From an uncultured Treponema sp. (GTDB lineage: Bacteria > Spirochaetota > Spirochaetia > Treponematales > Treponemataceae), in contig CAJUBD010000002.1 in NCBI GenBank assembly GCA_910584475.1, positions 62,001 to 126,000 of the forward strand: a stretch of 64,000 bases of DNA, given 5' to 3'. The notes under the pieces were generated by a model, which was not told where the DNA came from, searched no databases, and saw only the letters and a program-made list of their open reading frames with translations. Both the position numbers and the translations under genes were made by a program. This document shows, in pieces, positions 7,339-15,981 of the stretch. Positions within the stretch are counted from its first letter, which is position 1. Each line of letters opens with the position of its first letter.

Positions 7339-9798
7339 ATGAAAAAGAACTTATTTGCAAAACATATTTTCAGAAAAATAAAAGGCAGCCTGAAAAGATT
7401 TTTTTCTCTGGTTTGCATGTCTTTTCTAGGAGTCGGTTTTTTTTCAGGCATTCAATCCACCGGACCTGACTTGTTGAAAACTTTGGATGTGTTTTGCGAC
7501 GAGCAGGAATTTTACGACATAGAAATTGTCTCCACAATGGGTCTGACAAATGACGATGTGGAAGCGCTTCAAAAAATCGAAAACGTCGAAAGAGCCGTCG
7601 GCACTTACAGAAAAGATGTCTATCTGAATTTCGAGGGCAACGCGTTTATCGTAAGGCTGATGGACATCAATGACGAAATCAATAGATTGATTTTGGAAGA
7701 CGGAAATTTGCCGAAAAACGAAAATGAAATTTTAGTCTCCTCGAAACTGCTTGATGAAAATGAATTGGAAATTGGCGATGCGATTGTATTGGACGATAAG
7801 GAATATAAAATCGTCGGCACGGCTTTAAGTCCGCTTTATTTTTACAGCGAAATGCCTTCGACAAATCTTGGCAATGGGAAAATTGACTATTACGCTTATT
7901 CGGATATGCCAGTCGAAGACGCTTTTTCTAATGTCTATATAAAAGTTTTAGGCGCGGAGCAATACCTCACGAACAGCTTCAGGTATCTTGAAAAAATTGA
8001 AAGCGTGATGAGCGACATCGAGCAAATAAAAAAAGCGAGAGAAGACGCAAGGTTTGAAAGCGTCTACGGCGAATATTTGAAAAGCGCGACTTCAATGGGA
8101 ATGGCCGTGGACATATCAAATTTGGAAAAGCCGCATTGGTATGTTTGGGATAGAAAAGAGAATGACAGCTATGACGGACTTTTGAGCGCAAGCAATAATT
8201 TGGACAAAATCGGCGACGTATTTCCCATTATATTTTTCGCCATCGCGATTTTGGTCAGCTTGATTTCCATGATGAGGATGGTGGAAGAAGATCGCACGGA
8301 AAACGGAACTTTGAAATCGCTTGGATTTAACAATTTTGACATTACGGGAAAATACATTGTCTATTCACTAATTGCGACCATCGCTGGCGGAATTCTTGGA
8401 ATGATCTTAGGTCCGATTTTGCTTCCGAATCTCATTTGGAATATCTACAAAGAGCTGTTCCACATACCGAAATTTTCTTATGAAGTGAACAATGTTTCAG
8501 GGGCGATCGGATTGTTGATTTGCATTTCCTGCATTTGCGGAACGGCGATATTTGTGTCTTCTAGAAATTTGCGAAATGTTCCCGCCACTTTAATGCGTCC
8601 GAAGTCTCCGAAAAACGGAAAGAAAATTATTTTGGAAAAGATAAGATGGTTGTGGAAGCGACTTAGATTCTCCAACAAAATTACTGTAAGAAATATTTTC
8701 CGTTACAAAAGCAGAGTCATTACGACAATCATAGGAATCGCTGGCTGCACCGCTTTGATCCTTGCGGGCTTTGGTCTGAAAGATTCTTTGAAAGATGTCG
8801 TTGACTATCAATTCAATTCGATTCTGAAATATGACAAAATATTTGTCTTAAGGGATGGTGCCGACAAAGAAAGTGTGATGAATGAATTGCGAAAAAATAA
8901 TTTTATAAAAAATATCGTAGAAGTAAACATGGAAACTGTTACAGTTAAAGGCGAAAAGGGCAAGCAAGAAGTGACTTTAATAGTTGCAAACAATTACGAA
9001 GATTTGAAAAAGGCGATCATCTTGAATGATGTGCACAGCGAAAAAACAAATTTGATTCCGAGCGACGGGAAAGCGATTATAAGCGAAAAAACTTCAAGGC
9101 TTTTAAATTTGAATGAAGGTGACGAAATTATTTTAATCGATGAAAAAAACAATGAGCATAATTTGCAAGTAGAATATGTCATAGAAAATTACATCAATCA
9201 GTATGTTTTCATAACGAGAAAAACTTACGAAGAAAAAATCGCCGACTACAAAACGAATTCGCTTTTGCTTGATTTCAATGACATTTCAGAAGACGAGAGC
9301 AAGCGTTTCAATGAAGAATACATTAAAAAAACTGAAATCATTTCGATCGTTGACAATGCCGATGTCAAGGAAAACATAAAAAAAATTCTAGGCTCGATCA
9401 ATTCAATCGTGGTGATTTTGATTGTCGCCGCCGCGTTGCTCGCGTTTGTAGTTTTATACAATTTGTCGAACATCAACATAAGCGAACGCAGACGAGAAAT
9501 TGCGACGCTGAAAGTCTTGGGATTTTATCACAGCGAAGTTGACAATTATATTACAAGGGAAAATGTGATTCTGACAGTCATAGGAATCGCCATAGGATTA
9601 TTTGGCGGAAGTCATTTGAGCCATTTTATAATTTCAACTTGCGAGCCTGATTACATTATGTTTGTCAGGCATGTGGACAAGTTGAGCTATGTAGCGGCGG
9701 CGCTCATAACAATCGCGTTTACTTTTATAGTCAATTTGATGACACATTTCAATTTGAAGAAAATCGACATGATTGATTCGCTGAAAAATGTGGAATGA
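7339..9798 (+). CDS. ABC transporter permease with two FtsX domains
   Basis: The 819-residue permease has an N-terminal membrane segment (about 20-40), a large periplasmic domain, an FtsX domain (about 290-415) with Glu-Asp-Arg-Thr-Glu-Asn-Gly-Thr-Leu-Lys-Ser-Leu-Gly, another membrane anchor near 455, a second periplasmic domain and a second FtsX domain (about 690-815) with Glu-Arg-Arg-Arg-Glu-Ile-Ala-Thr-Leu-Lys-Val-Leu-Gly. Both coupling motifs are the conserved FtsX cytoplasmic loops that contact the ATPase. With its partner it is predicted to drive export or extraction of a peptide, lipoprotein or antibiotic across the envelope by mechanotransmission. No adaptor (MacA-like) or outer-membrane gene follows. 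Confidence 0.9.
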   Translation: MKKNLFAKHIFRKIKGSLKRFFSLVCMSFLGVGFFSGIQSTGPDLLKTLDVFCDEQEFYDIEIVSTMGLTNDDVEALQKIENVERAVGTYRKDVYLNFEGNAFIVRLMDINDEINRLILEDGNLPKNENEILVSSKLLDENELEIGDAIVLDDKEYKIVGTALSPLYFYSEMPSTNLGNGKIDYYAYSDMPVEDAFSNVYIKVLGAEQYLTNSFRYLEKIESVMSDIEQIKKAREDARFESVYGEYLKSATSMGMAVDISNLEKPHWYVWDRKENDSYDGLLSASNNLDKIGDVFPIIFFAIAILVSLISMMRMVEEDRTENGTLKSLGFNNFDITGKYIVYSLIATIAGGILGMILGPILLPNLIWNIYKELFHIPKFSYEVNNVSGAIGLLICISCICGTAIFVSSRNLRNVPATLMRPKSPKNGKKIILEKIRWLWKRLRFSNKITVRNIFRYKSRVITTIIGIAGCTALILAGFGLKDSLKDVVDYQFNSILKYDKIFVLRDGADKESVMNELRKNNFIKNIVEVNMETVTVKGEKGKQEVTLIVANNYEDLKKAIILNDVHSEKTNLIPSDGKAIISEKTSRLLNLNEGDEIILIDEKNNEHNLQVEYVIENYINQYVFITRKTYEEKIADYKTNSLLLDFNDISEDESKRFNEEYIKKTEIISIVDNADVKENIKKILGSINSIVVILIVAAALLAFVVLYNLSNINISERRREIATLKVLGFYHSEVDNYITRENVILTVIGIAIGLFGGSHLSHFIISTCEPDYIMFVRHVDKLSYVAAALITIAFTFIVNLMTHFNLKKIDMIDSLKNVE

Positions 9799-10006
9799 AA
9801 ATCTCGGCACATCGTATGTATGGAAGTCATTTTATTTCCGTCCTCCTAAATTTTAACAAGGAAGAAAACGCAATGAATAGGCGAGTTTGCGCGCAGGTTT
9901 TACAGTTCGCCGCCAAAAACTTATAAGCAAAGTTATGGTTTGCGACACATCTCGGCGGCTATTTTAGCCATTTAGATTTAGGCAATTTTTCAGCAAATGA
10001 TGATTC

Positions 10007-11773
10007 TCAATAAATTCCCAAAACGATTGGCACCGACCAATGCGAACTGTAACTCTCAATTTCGGCGGGCGACTCTTCCCATACGGACTGCGCGGCGAAA
10101 CTGTGCGGAATGCGCACAATGTTGCTGTTCAATGCGGAGGGCTTGATTACATTTTGGTTCAGCGAAAACGCAATGTGCTGCGCGTCTATATTCCCAAAAT
10201 AATATCTCGGCGGATGTCGCTCGTTTTGGAACTGCTCGAATTCCATTCCCGCTCCGAGCGCGGCATCGACCGGCACCCATCCGAAATCTTCCAAATAAAA
10301 TTCGCTCCACCAATGGTTTCGCGTTCGCTTGTCGGCGTTCACCAAGACTCCGCTCAACATTCGCGCTGGAATTCCCGCCGTGCGCAAAAGGGCGGTATAG
10401 ACGACCGCAAAATCGTAGGCATCGCCGCGCTTTCGCTTTATCAAGTCGAGCGGCTCGCGAAGTTGCCGACGGTCTCTTTCATCGAGCTTGAAATTTTCCG
10501 TCATATAGTCAAAAATCAATTCCGCTCGGCGATAAGGATTCGTCACTTTTAAAACGATGTTCGGAAGCAGTTCCGCAATTTCATCGGCATTCGCAGGAAT
10601 GATTTCATCGGCACGAGTGTACATTCGGTAAAGCATTCGATTTTTTTCATTGAACGCATGAACGTAATCGCGATTTATTTTCGTTTCAGCTGAAGAGCGT
10701 TCGATCACGAAAGTCTGCTTTGCGTTGAAATTCCCTTCCGAAGAATTCGCTTTGGGAGAATTCAAATTCAGGATACTCTGAAAAATCGAAGTGCCGCGAT
10801 AATTCAAGAGCGCGGGGGCGGGAATGCTTTCGCTTATGCTGACTTGGGTTTGCTGGGAATATGCGGCAGGATGCGGAAAATGCAATGTAATTGCGCTGCC
10901 GTTTGCCCCTTTTATCGAAGAAATATTCGCCTCGACTTGTACCAAATATCTGTGCCGCGTTTTGAAATTTTTTTCGCCGATTCGCTTTCTTATTGTAAGC
11001 GGGTACATCGCGGTCTGCCCATTTTCAGTCGCTATGAAGAGAGAGCCGTTTTGTGCGCCGTCTGGCACTCTCACGCGGATTTCTGTCTCGCTCCAATATT
11101 CGAAGTCGAAATCGTCATCGGAAGGCAGGATAAATCCTTCCTGTTTTGAGGCGAGCTGGAAAAACGCATCGTCGCTTTCGGTTCTCGTCGCGGAATTTTC
11201 CGTTGAATTCAAATCCGTAAAATTTTGCGCCTGTGAATTTTGTTCCCGACAGGAAAAATAAACGGCGGAATTTTCTTTGGAATTGCCAAAGTTTTTTCCC
11301 ATAATCGTAATCACTTGTCCAATCGAAGGATTTTCAGGCAGAACTTCTGTGATGACGGGAACGGTGAGCGTTTTGTCATCAGGCGCGGAAACTGGAATTG
11401 CCAAGCCGTTTACGAAAAATTGCGGATTCGACTTTCCGCCGCGCGTCACGACATATACCAAGCCGTCCTCAGCGTTTACAGGAATCGTGATTTTGATTTC
11501 GTCATTTTTCCATAAAACATAGCCGCTTTCGGTAATTCTGTTCCCGCAAAATTCCACATAACTCGAAGCCCTTTCGTTTCCAAAAAAATCTCCGCGCACC
11601 GTGAGAATCTCGCCTGGAGCGCCCACGCTTGGAACTATCGCCTCGACGCTTGGCTTTTTCGTAACCTGCCTCGTTAGCAAAAGCAACAACAAAACTCCCG
11701 CTAATACGCCTATGACAATGGCAGCTAGATGCATGGCGGGATGCTTTCGAAGCGCGTATGAAAGGCGAGTCAC
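10007..11773 (-). CDS. Membrane-anchored transglutaminase-like protein with IPT/TIG domains, catalytic Cys replaced
   Basis: The 588-residue product has an N-terminal membrane anchor (about 15-36) and two IPT/TIG immunoglobulin-like domains, about 42-125 and 135-265, the second with a long insertion. A transglutaminase-like domain follows (about 420-510). In that domain His487 (Asn-His-Trp-Trp-Ser-Glu) and Asp503 (Pro-Val-Asp-Ala) are present, and the Ala-Leu-Leu-Arg-x-x-Gly-Ile-Pro-Ala-Arg helix is intact. The position of the nucleophile, normally Gly-x-Cys, reads Gly-Asp-Ala452-Tyr-Asp-Phe-Ala. It is therefore predicted not to be a peptidase or transglutaminase but a binding scaffold. The ATG overlaps the end of the anti-sigma gene by 4 bp, so it is translationally coupled to the sigma operon. 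Confidence 0.8.
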   Translation of the reverse strand: MTRLSYALRKHPAMHLAAIVIGVLAGVLLLLLLTRQVTKKPSVEAIVPSVGAPGEILTVRGDFFGNERASSYVEFCGNRITESGYVLWKNDEIKITIPVNAEDGLVYVVTRGGKSNPQFFVNGLAIPVSAPDDKTLTVPVITEVLPENPSIGQVITIMGKNFGNSKENSAVYFSCREQNSQAQNFTDLNSTENSATRTESDDAFFQLASKQEGFILPSDDDFDFEYWSETEIRVRVPDGAQNGSLFIATENGQTAMYPLTIRKRIGEKNFKTRHRYLVQVEANISSIKGANGSAITLHFPHPAAYSQQTQVSISESIPAPALLNYRGTSIFQSILNLNSPKANSSEGNFNAKQTFVIERSSAETKINRDYVHAFNEKNRMLYRMYTRADEIIPANADEIAELLPNIVLKVTNPYRRAELIFDYMTENFKLDERDRRQLREPLDLIKRKRGDAYDFAVVYTALLRTAGIPARMLSGVLVNADKRTRNHWWSEFYLEDFGWVPVDAALGAGMEFEQFQNERHPPRYYFGNIDAQHIAFSLNQNVIKPSALNSNIVRIPHSFAAQSVWEESPAEIESYSSHWSVPIVLGIY

Positions 11774-12474
11774 TTCAAAAAGTCCGGAGAATGAAATTGA
11801 CTGAAAGAAACATTTGCAGCCGAAAGCGAACCTAAATTCGTAAGCTCCGTCAGGCGAATCGACATACCGTTTTCTTCGCTTTCCTCCGATTTCAGCACTT
11901 CAAAATTTGACGCTTTGAGTTCAAGCGGCTTGGCATTTTGCGACGCGCTCACGGCTACGGCCAAAGAATTTTGCTCGTTCGCTTTTGTAGCCGTTTCCGC
12001 ATGAAGCGCGACATCGGGAATTCCGCCTTCGACAATGACATCGCTTTTCACGATAGGCGTAATTTCCTGCGCTTTTGAAATTATCGGCAAATCCTGCGCC
12101 GCAATGTTTTCGTCTTGCGTGGAATTCATTCTTTGCGGAAGCATAATCGCGAAAACTGCTGCTGCGGCGGCGGCCATCGGGATGAATGTTCGTTTCATTG
12201 GCACAGCGGATTTCTTTGGTTCGCTTTGTGAGACAATTTTCTTGAAGCGCATTCGGCTTTGAAGACGCTCGAAACTTTTTTCCATAAAATCATCGCTCAA
12301 ATCGAGAGAAGCCGCGTCTTCGAGCAAGATTTCACGCATCGCGCGCAATTTTTCCAGTTCGGCACGACATTTTTCACAGGAGACGATGTGAGCCTCGTAG
12401 TCGCGCACGAATTTTTCGGGCAATTCGCCATCGATATAAATCGAGTGAATGTCTTTTTCAGGACAAGTAAACAT
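11770..12474 (-). CDS. Anti-sigma factor with zinc-binding ZAS motif
   Basis: The 234-residue product has the zf-HC2/ZAS signature His29-x3-Cys33-x2-Cys36 (with Cys4 near the start), followed by one membrane-spanning segment (about 96-112, Ala-rich) and a periplasmic tail. This is the usual shape of a membrane anti-sigma factor that holds an ECF sigma factor at the membrane until an envelope signal triggers release. Its start overlaps the sigma gene by 17 bp, and its stop overlaps the next start. What it senses is unknown; the coupled TIG/transglutaminase-like protein is a good candidate for the sensor. Confidence 0.85.
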   Translation of the reverse strand: MFTCPEKDIHSIYIDGELPEKFVRDYEAHIVSCEKCRAELEKLRAMREILLEDAASLDLSDDFMEKSFERLQSRMRFKKIVSQSEPKKSAVPMKRTFIPMAAAAAAVFAIMLPQRMNSTQDENIAAQDLPIISKAQEITPIVKSDVIVEGGIPDVALHAETATKANEQNSLAVAVSASQNAKPLELKASNFEVLKSEESEENGMSIRLTELTNLGSLSAANVSFSQFHSPDFLK

Positions 12475-13024
12475 CGTCTTCTCCTATCAATTTTGAAAGT
12501 TGTTCGCGCGCCCTAAACACGCGGACTTTTACATTTCCTTCCGTGATGCCCAAAGCTTTGCCAATTTCCTTATAATTCATATCGGCATATTCGCGCAAAA
12601 TCAAAACCTGCCTGAGATTTTCCGGCAACTTTTGCAACGCTTCTTTTGCCTTTTCGATGGTTTCTGCCCGCAACAAGTCCGTTTCGCCGGAAGTGCCAGC
12701 CTTGCGTTCTTCGTAGAATTCACGCTGCAAAGCCTTTCTTTCGCGTCCCTTCCGCTTGACATAATTCAGCGAAGCGTTTTTGACTACACGAATGAGCCAA
12801 AATGTCGCATCGCTTATAGTAGGAAAAACCAATCCTTTTTCGTGCGCTTTGATATACGAATCGTGAACGAGATCTTCTGCCGCCTCGCTGTCGTTCACAA
12901 TTCTGAACGAAATCCTGAACAGCAGGTTCATCGTCGCGTCGTATATCTTTCTGAAATCAGATTCATCGGAAGCGTTCAGGGCGTGATTTTCCGCCGAATT
13001 CTGACTGCCTATATCATTTAACAA
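12458..13024 (-). CDS. rpoE: ECF-family RNA polymerase sigma factor
   Basis: The 188-residue product has sigma region 2 (Ala-Glu-Asp-Leu-Val-His-Asp-Ser-Tyr-Ile-Lys-Ala, about 47-58) and region 4 with Leu-Pro-Glu-Asn-Leu-Arg-Gln-Val-Leu-Ile-Leu-Arg-Glu and the helix-turn-helix Asn-Tyr-Lys-Glu-Ile-Gly-Lys-Ala-Leu-Gly-Ile. The start codon is TTG, fixed by an AAGGAG 6 nt upstream. It heads a three-gene operon with its anti-sigma factor. I recall that T. pallidum also has an ECF sigma gene (sigma-24) beside cysS and murB, so the arrangement looks ancestral. No -35/-10 of ECF type could be assigned confidently upstream. Confidence 0.9.
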   Translation of the reverse strand: MLNDIGSQNSAENHALNASDESDFRKIYDATMNLLFRISFRIVNDSEAAEDLVHDSYIKAHEKGLVFPTISDATFWLIRVVKNASLNYVKRKGRERKALQREFYEERKAGTSGETDLLRAETIEKAKEALQKLPENLRQVLILREYADMNYKEIGKALGITEGNVKVRVFRAREQLSKLIGEDDVYLS

Positions 13025-13046
13025 TTAAGTCTCCTTTTTGTTACAA

Positions 13047-13216
13047 GTAAAAAAATGCTAAAGCATTTTTTTACTACGAGTTTTCACTTGCTCGCAAGGC
13101 TCGCATTTTTTGCTACGCAAAAAAGCATAAAAACTCGCGCAATTGTCATTGAGAGGAGCGAAGCGACAAAGCAATCTACAATAAAATGGTTTGCTTCGCT
13201 TGCGCTCGCAATGACA
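13047..13216. repeat. Compound palindromic repeat between cysS and the sigma operon
   Basis: Three elements lie side by side. First comes a perfect 28-bp palindrome (13047-13074, arms GTAAAAAAATGCT and its complement, 2-bp loop), which could terminate transcription in both directions. Second is a 61-bp GAGTTTT...AAAACTCGC element (13078-13138), the intergenic relative of the insertions in murB. Third is an inverted pair of TCATTG...AAGCAA and TTGCTT...CAATGACA units (about 13145-13216), a REP-like motif seen in many bacterial genomes. Confidence 0.85.
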
Positions 13217-13248
13217 TCGCCGCATCCTCAATTATCCATTCTCAATTT

Positions 13249-14745
13249 CTATTTGTTTCTTTTCCAAGTCGTTCCGTTCGGCGTGTCGATTATCGAAATT
13301 CCCCGCGCCGCCAAGTCGTTCCTGATTTTGTCCGCCGTGGCAAAGTCCTTCGCCTTTTTCGCTTCGGCGCGCCTCGCCAAAAGCGCGTCGATTTCCGCGG
13401 CTTCGCCGTCGTCGGAATGGTTTTCGGCATTTTCGCTGGACCTTTGCTTTGAAAGCAAGTCTGCCGCGCATTCGATTATTTTCAAGCCCAAAACTTCGTC
13501 CATTTTTTTTACGGTGGCAAGGATTTTCGCCGCGTCGCTTCCGAATTTTCCGCCCGCCGCCATTTGCATCGCGGAAAGAGCTTTCGGCGTGTTCAAGTCG
13601 TCGCAGAGATTTTCACGGAATTCTTCCATCGCGGTTTCAATAGCCTTCTTTTCATCGATTTCACTTGCGCTTGCGATTCCCGACTTTTCAATCAGACGCG
13701 CGATTTTGCTCGCCAGGGATTTCCTTGAATTTTTCGCGCCGTCCATCGCTTCCCACGAAAAATAAATTTGCTTTCGATAATGCGAGCCGAGCAAAAAATA
13801 TCGATAGTCGAGCGCGTCATAGCCTTTGTCGATGAGCGATTGCAGCGTGAGGAAATTTCCGCTTGATTTCGACATTTTCGTCGCGCCTTGCAAAACCAAA
13901 AATTCGTTGTGAAGCCAAAAATTTACCCACGGTCCCGCCTCGCGTTCTTCTGCCGTCATCGCGCCTTCGCTTTGCGCAATTTCGTTCGTGTGGTGGACCG
14001 GAATGTGGTCGATTCCGCCAGTGTGGATGTCGAAATGCGTTCCCAAATATTTTTGGCTCATCGCCGAACATTCGATGTGCCAGCCTGGATATCCGCGTCC
14101 CCACGGAGAATCCCAAGTGAGCGCCTGATTTTCAAATTTCGATTTCGTGAACCAAAGCACGAAGTCGTGAGGATTTTTTTTGTTTTCGTCGATGACAACA
14201 ACTTTTCGCTCGCCCGCGCCGGCTTTGAGTTCATTCAAATTCAGTCCGGCGAGTTTTCCGTAGTCGGGAAAAGTGGAAACGTCGAAATAAAGATTTCCGC
14301 CGGCAAAATAAGTGTGTCCGTTCGCCTCGATTTTTTTTATCAGCGCAATCATTTCTTCGATGTGGTCGGTCGCCTTGCAGACGACATCTGGGCGGCGAAT
14401 GTTCAGCCGTTCAATGTCACGGAAAAATGCCTCCGTGTAAAATTGCGCCACTTCCAAAACGCTCATGCTTCGTTCGGCGGCGGTTTTGAGCATTTTGTCT
14501 TCGCCCGAATCATCATCGCCAGAAAGATGCCCGATGTCGGTGATGTTCATCACATGACGGATTTTATAGCCAAGAAATGTGAGCGTTTTGTCGAGAATGT
14601 CGAGGAAAATGTACGCGCGTAAATTTCCGATGTGAGCGTAATTGTAGACGGTCGGCCCGCAGCCGTAAAATCCGACGAAGCCTTCGTGAATCGGCTTGAA
14701 TTCCTGAAGTGTTTTTCCCATCGAGTTGAACAATTTCAGCGACAT
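13249..14745 (-). CDS. cysS: Cysteinyl-tRNA synthetase
   Basis: This class I synthetase of 498 residues charges tRNA-Cys. The zinc-binding Cys lies in Tyr-Gly-Cys-Gly-Pro-Thr-Val-Tyr (about 28-35), the HIGH box reads His-Ile-Gly-Asn, and the KMSKS loop is Lys-Met-Ser-Lys-Ser in Ala-Thr-Lys-Met-Ser-Lys-Ser-Ser-Gly-Asn. The His-Thr-Gly-Gly-Ile-Asp-His zinc segment and Trp-His-Ile-Glu-Cys-Ser are also present. The C-terminal tail has the usual anticodon-binding helices and a short Arg/Lys end. The start has GGGG 7 nt upstream. It is divergent from murB, with about 108 bp between them. Confidence 0.97.
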   Translation of the reverse strand: MSLKLFNSMGKTLQEFKPIHEGFVGFYGCGPTVYNYAHIGNLRAYIFLDILDKTLTFLGYKIRHVMNITDIGHLSGDDDSGEDKMLKTAAERSMSVLEVAQFYTEAFFRDIERLNIRRPDVVCKATDHIEEMIALIKKIEANGHTYFAGGNLYFDVSTFPDYGKLAGLNLNELKAGAGERKVVVIDENKKNPHDFVLWFTKSKFENQALTWDSPWGRGYPGWHIECSAMSQKYLGTHFDIHTGGIDHIPVHHTNEIAQSEGAMTAEEREAGPWVNFWLHNEFLVLQGATKMSKSSGNFLTLQSLIDKGYDALDYRYFLLGSHYRKQIYFSWEAMDGAKNSRKSLASKIARLIEKSGIASASEIDEKKAIETAMEEFRENLCDDLNTPKALSAMQMAAGGKFGSDAAKILATVKKMDEVLGLKIIECAADLLSKQRSSENAENHSDDGEAAEIDALLARRAEAKKAKDFATADKIRNDLAARGISIIDTPNGTTWKRNK

Positions 14746-14818
14746 TTTTTACCCCGTTTTCATCTAACAATTTCAAGCGAAGTCGAGAAATCTTTTTTTG
14801 AAAAAAAATCCGCCTCGC

Positions 14819-14847
14819 TTGCAAATTGAGCACAATTAACCTATAAT
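14819..14847 (+). promoter_or_regulatory. murB promoter giving a predicted leaderless mRNA
   Basis: TTGCAA (14819-14824), a 17-bp spacer and TATAAT (14842-14847) are followed by exactly 6 nt and the murB ATG at 14854. Initiation 7 nt after the -10 box would fall on the A of ATG. No Shine-Dalgarno sequence is present. Confidence 0.75.
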
Positions 14848-14853
14848 AATTCT

Positions 14854-15981
14854 ATGTCAAATATAGAACAAATCGCACAAAAGTTCAAGTCTTGCGACAA
14901 AATCAAAATCAGTTTCGATGAAAAACTTTGTCGTCATACTTCATTTAAAATCGGAGGCGAAGCCGCACTTTTTGTGGAAGCCGAGGATGTCGATTCGCTT
15001 TGTTTTGTCATGAACGAAATTTGGCGCGAAAAAATTCCATATTTTGTTTTGGGCGGGGGAACAAACGTCGTTTTTGCCGACGAAGGTTTCGCGGGAATCG
15101 TTGTTTCCACGAAAAAAATGAACACGATCTCAATTTTGGAAAATGTTGAAGAAAATGAAAGCGACGCGAGTTTTTGCGGTTTTCGCGAAGCGAAAATGCG
15201 AGTTGCGCTAGCAAGCGAAAACTCAGTCGTAAGTCCGCAGGATTTGCGACTTATCTGCGAGGCGGGCGCGAGTACGAACTCTTTGGTGAATTTTGCATGC
15301 GAGCGCGGAATCGCGGGGCTTGAAGAATTTGCGGGGCTTCCCGGAACTGCGGGCGGCGCGGTTTACATGAACGCGCGTTGTTTTGAAAAAGAAATTTCAG
15401 ACGTGGCACGAAAAATTTCTTGGATTGAATGGGACGGCGAAAAATGCGTCCGGCGCGAAAAAATTTTTTCCAAAGAAGATTGGGGCTACAAAAAGTCGCC
15501 TTTTACCAGAACGCGAAAAATTGTCACACGAGTGGAATTCGTTTTGCCGCAAAAAAATTCCGAAGAAAAAATTGATGCGAGTTTTTGCACCTTTCGTGAA
15601 GCGAAAACGCGGGGTGCGCAAGCAAGCGAAAACTCAAGTGCAAGCATGAAAGACTTGCGGCAGAAGTCATTGCAAGAACGCGCGCGCGAATTCGTTGCGC
15701 TTCGAAAACAAAAAGGACATTTTGAATTTCCGTGCGCGGGAAGCGTTTTCAAAAACAATCGCGCGTTCGGCGAGCCTTCCGGAAAAATCATCGAAAGCCT
15801 CGGATTGAAAGGCGCGCAAATCGGCGGCGCGCAAATCGCTCCTTTCCACGCGAACATTATCATAAACAAAGGCGGCGCGACTTGCTCGGATGTGCGCACC
15901 CTCGTAGAACTTGTCAAGCGCGAGGCGAAAAATCAGCGCGGTTTTGATTTGGAAGAGGAAATAATTTTCGTGCAATTATAG
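14854..15981 (+). CDS. murB: UDP-N-acetylenolpyruvoylglucosamine reductase with two repeat-encoded insertions
   Basis: MurB reduces UDP-GlcNAc-enolpyruvate to UDP-MurNAc with NADPH and FAD in the cytoplasm. The FAD site is clear (Leu-Gly-Gly-Gly-Thr-Asn-Val-Val, about 63-70), as are Gly-Leu-Glu-x-x-Ala-Gly-Leu-Pro-Gly-Thr-x-Gly-Gly-Ala, the Tyr-Lys-Lys-Ser-x-Phe motif and Ala-Gly-Ser-Val-Phe-Lys-Asn with the proton-donor Ser. The protein is 375 residues against roughly 300 in most type II enzymes. Most of the excess is two insertions, residues about 105-133 and 242-271, whose cores are the same 59-bp palindromic element in the same frame. Both fall between conserved blocks, probably in surface loops. 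The gene end overlaps the convergent kinase gene by 6 bp. Confidence 0.95.
   Translation: MSNIEQIAQKFKSCDKIKISFDEKLCRHTSFKIGGEAALFVEAEDVDSLCFVMNEIWREKIPYFVLGGGTNVVFADEGFAGIVVSTKKMNTISILENVEENESDASFCGFREAKMRVALASENSVVSPQDLRLICEAGASTNSLVNFACERGIAGLEEFAGLPGTAGGAVYMNARCFEKEISDVARKISWIEWDGEKCVRREKIFSKEDWGYKKSPFTRTRKIVTRVEFVLPQKNSEEKIDASFCTFREAKTRGAQASENSSASMKDLRQKSLQERAREFVALRKQKGHFEFPCAGSVFKNNRAFGEPSGKIIESLGLKGAQIGGAQIAPFHANIIINKGGATCSDVRTLVELVKREAKNQRGFDLEEEIIFVQL
15166..15224 (+). repeat. Palindromic element inserted in frame in murB, copy A
   Basis: A 59-bp element starts GCGAGTTTTTGC and ends GCGAAAACTC. It encodes murB residues 105-124 (Ala-Ser-Phe-Cys-Gly-Phe-Arg-Glu-Ala-Lys...). It matches copy B at 51 of 59 positions by my alignment and matches, as reverse complement, the intergenic element at 13078-13138. 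The following AAGTCCGCAGGA (around 15231-15242) is the tail module seen in intergenic copies (for example near 1950). Confidence 0.88.
15577..15635 (+). repeat. Palindromic element inserted in frame in murB, copy B
   Basis: This 59-bp element has the same length and orientation as copy A and the same frame, encoding murB residues 242-261. It lies in the linker before the conserved Arg-Lys-x-x-Gly-His-Phe-Glu-Phe-Pro block. Eight substitutions separate it from copy A. Confidence 0.88.

Noticed and set aside
13078..13216. Small regulatory RNA
   Set aside because: The strong secondary structure is shared with repeats elsewhere in the window, so it is better explained as repeat elements; no separate promoter is seen.
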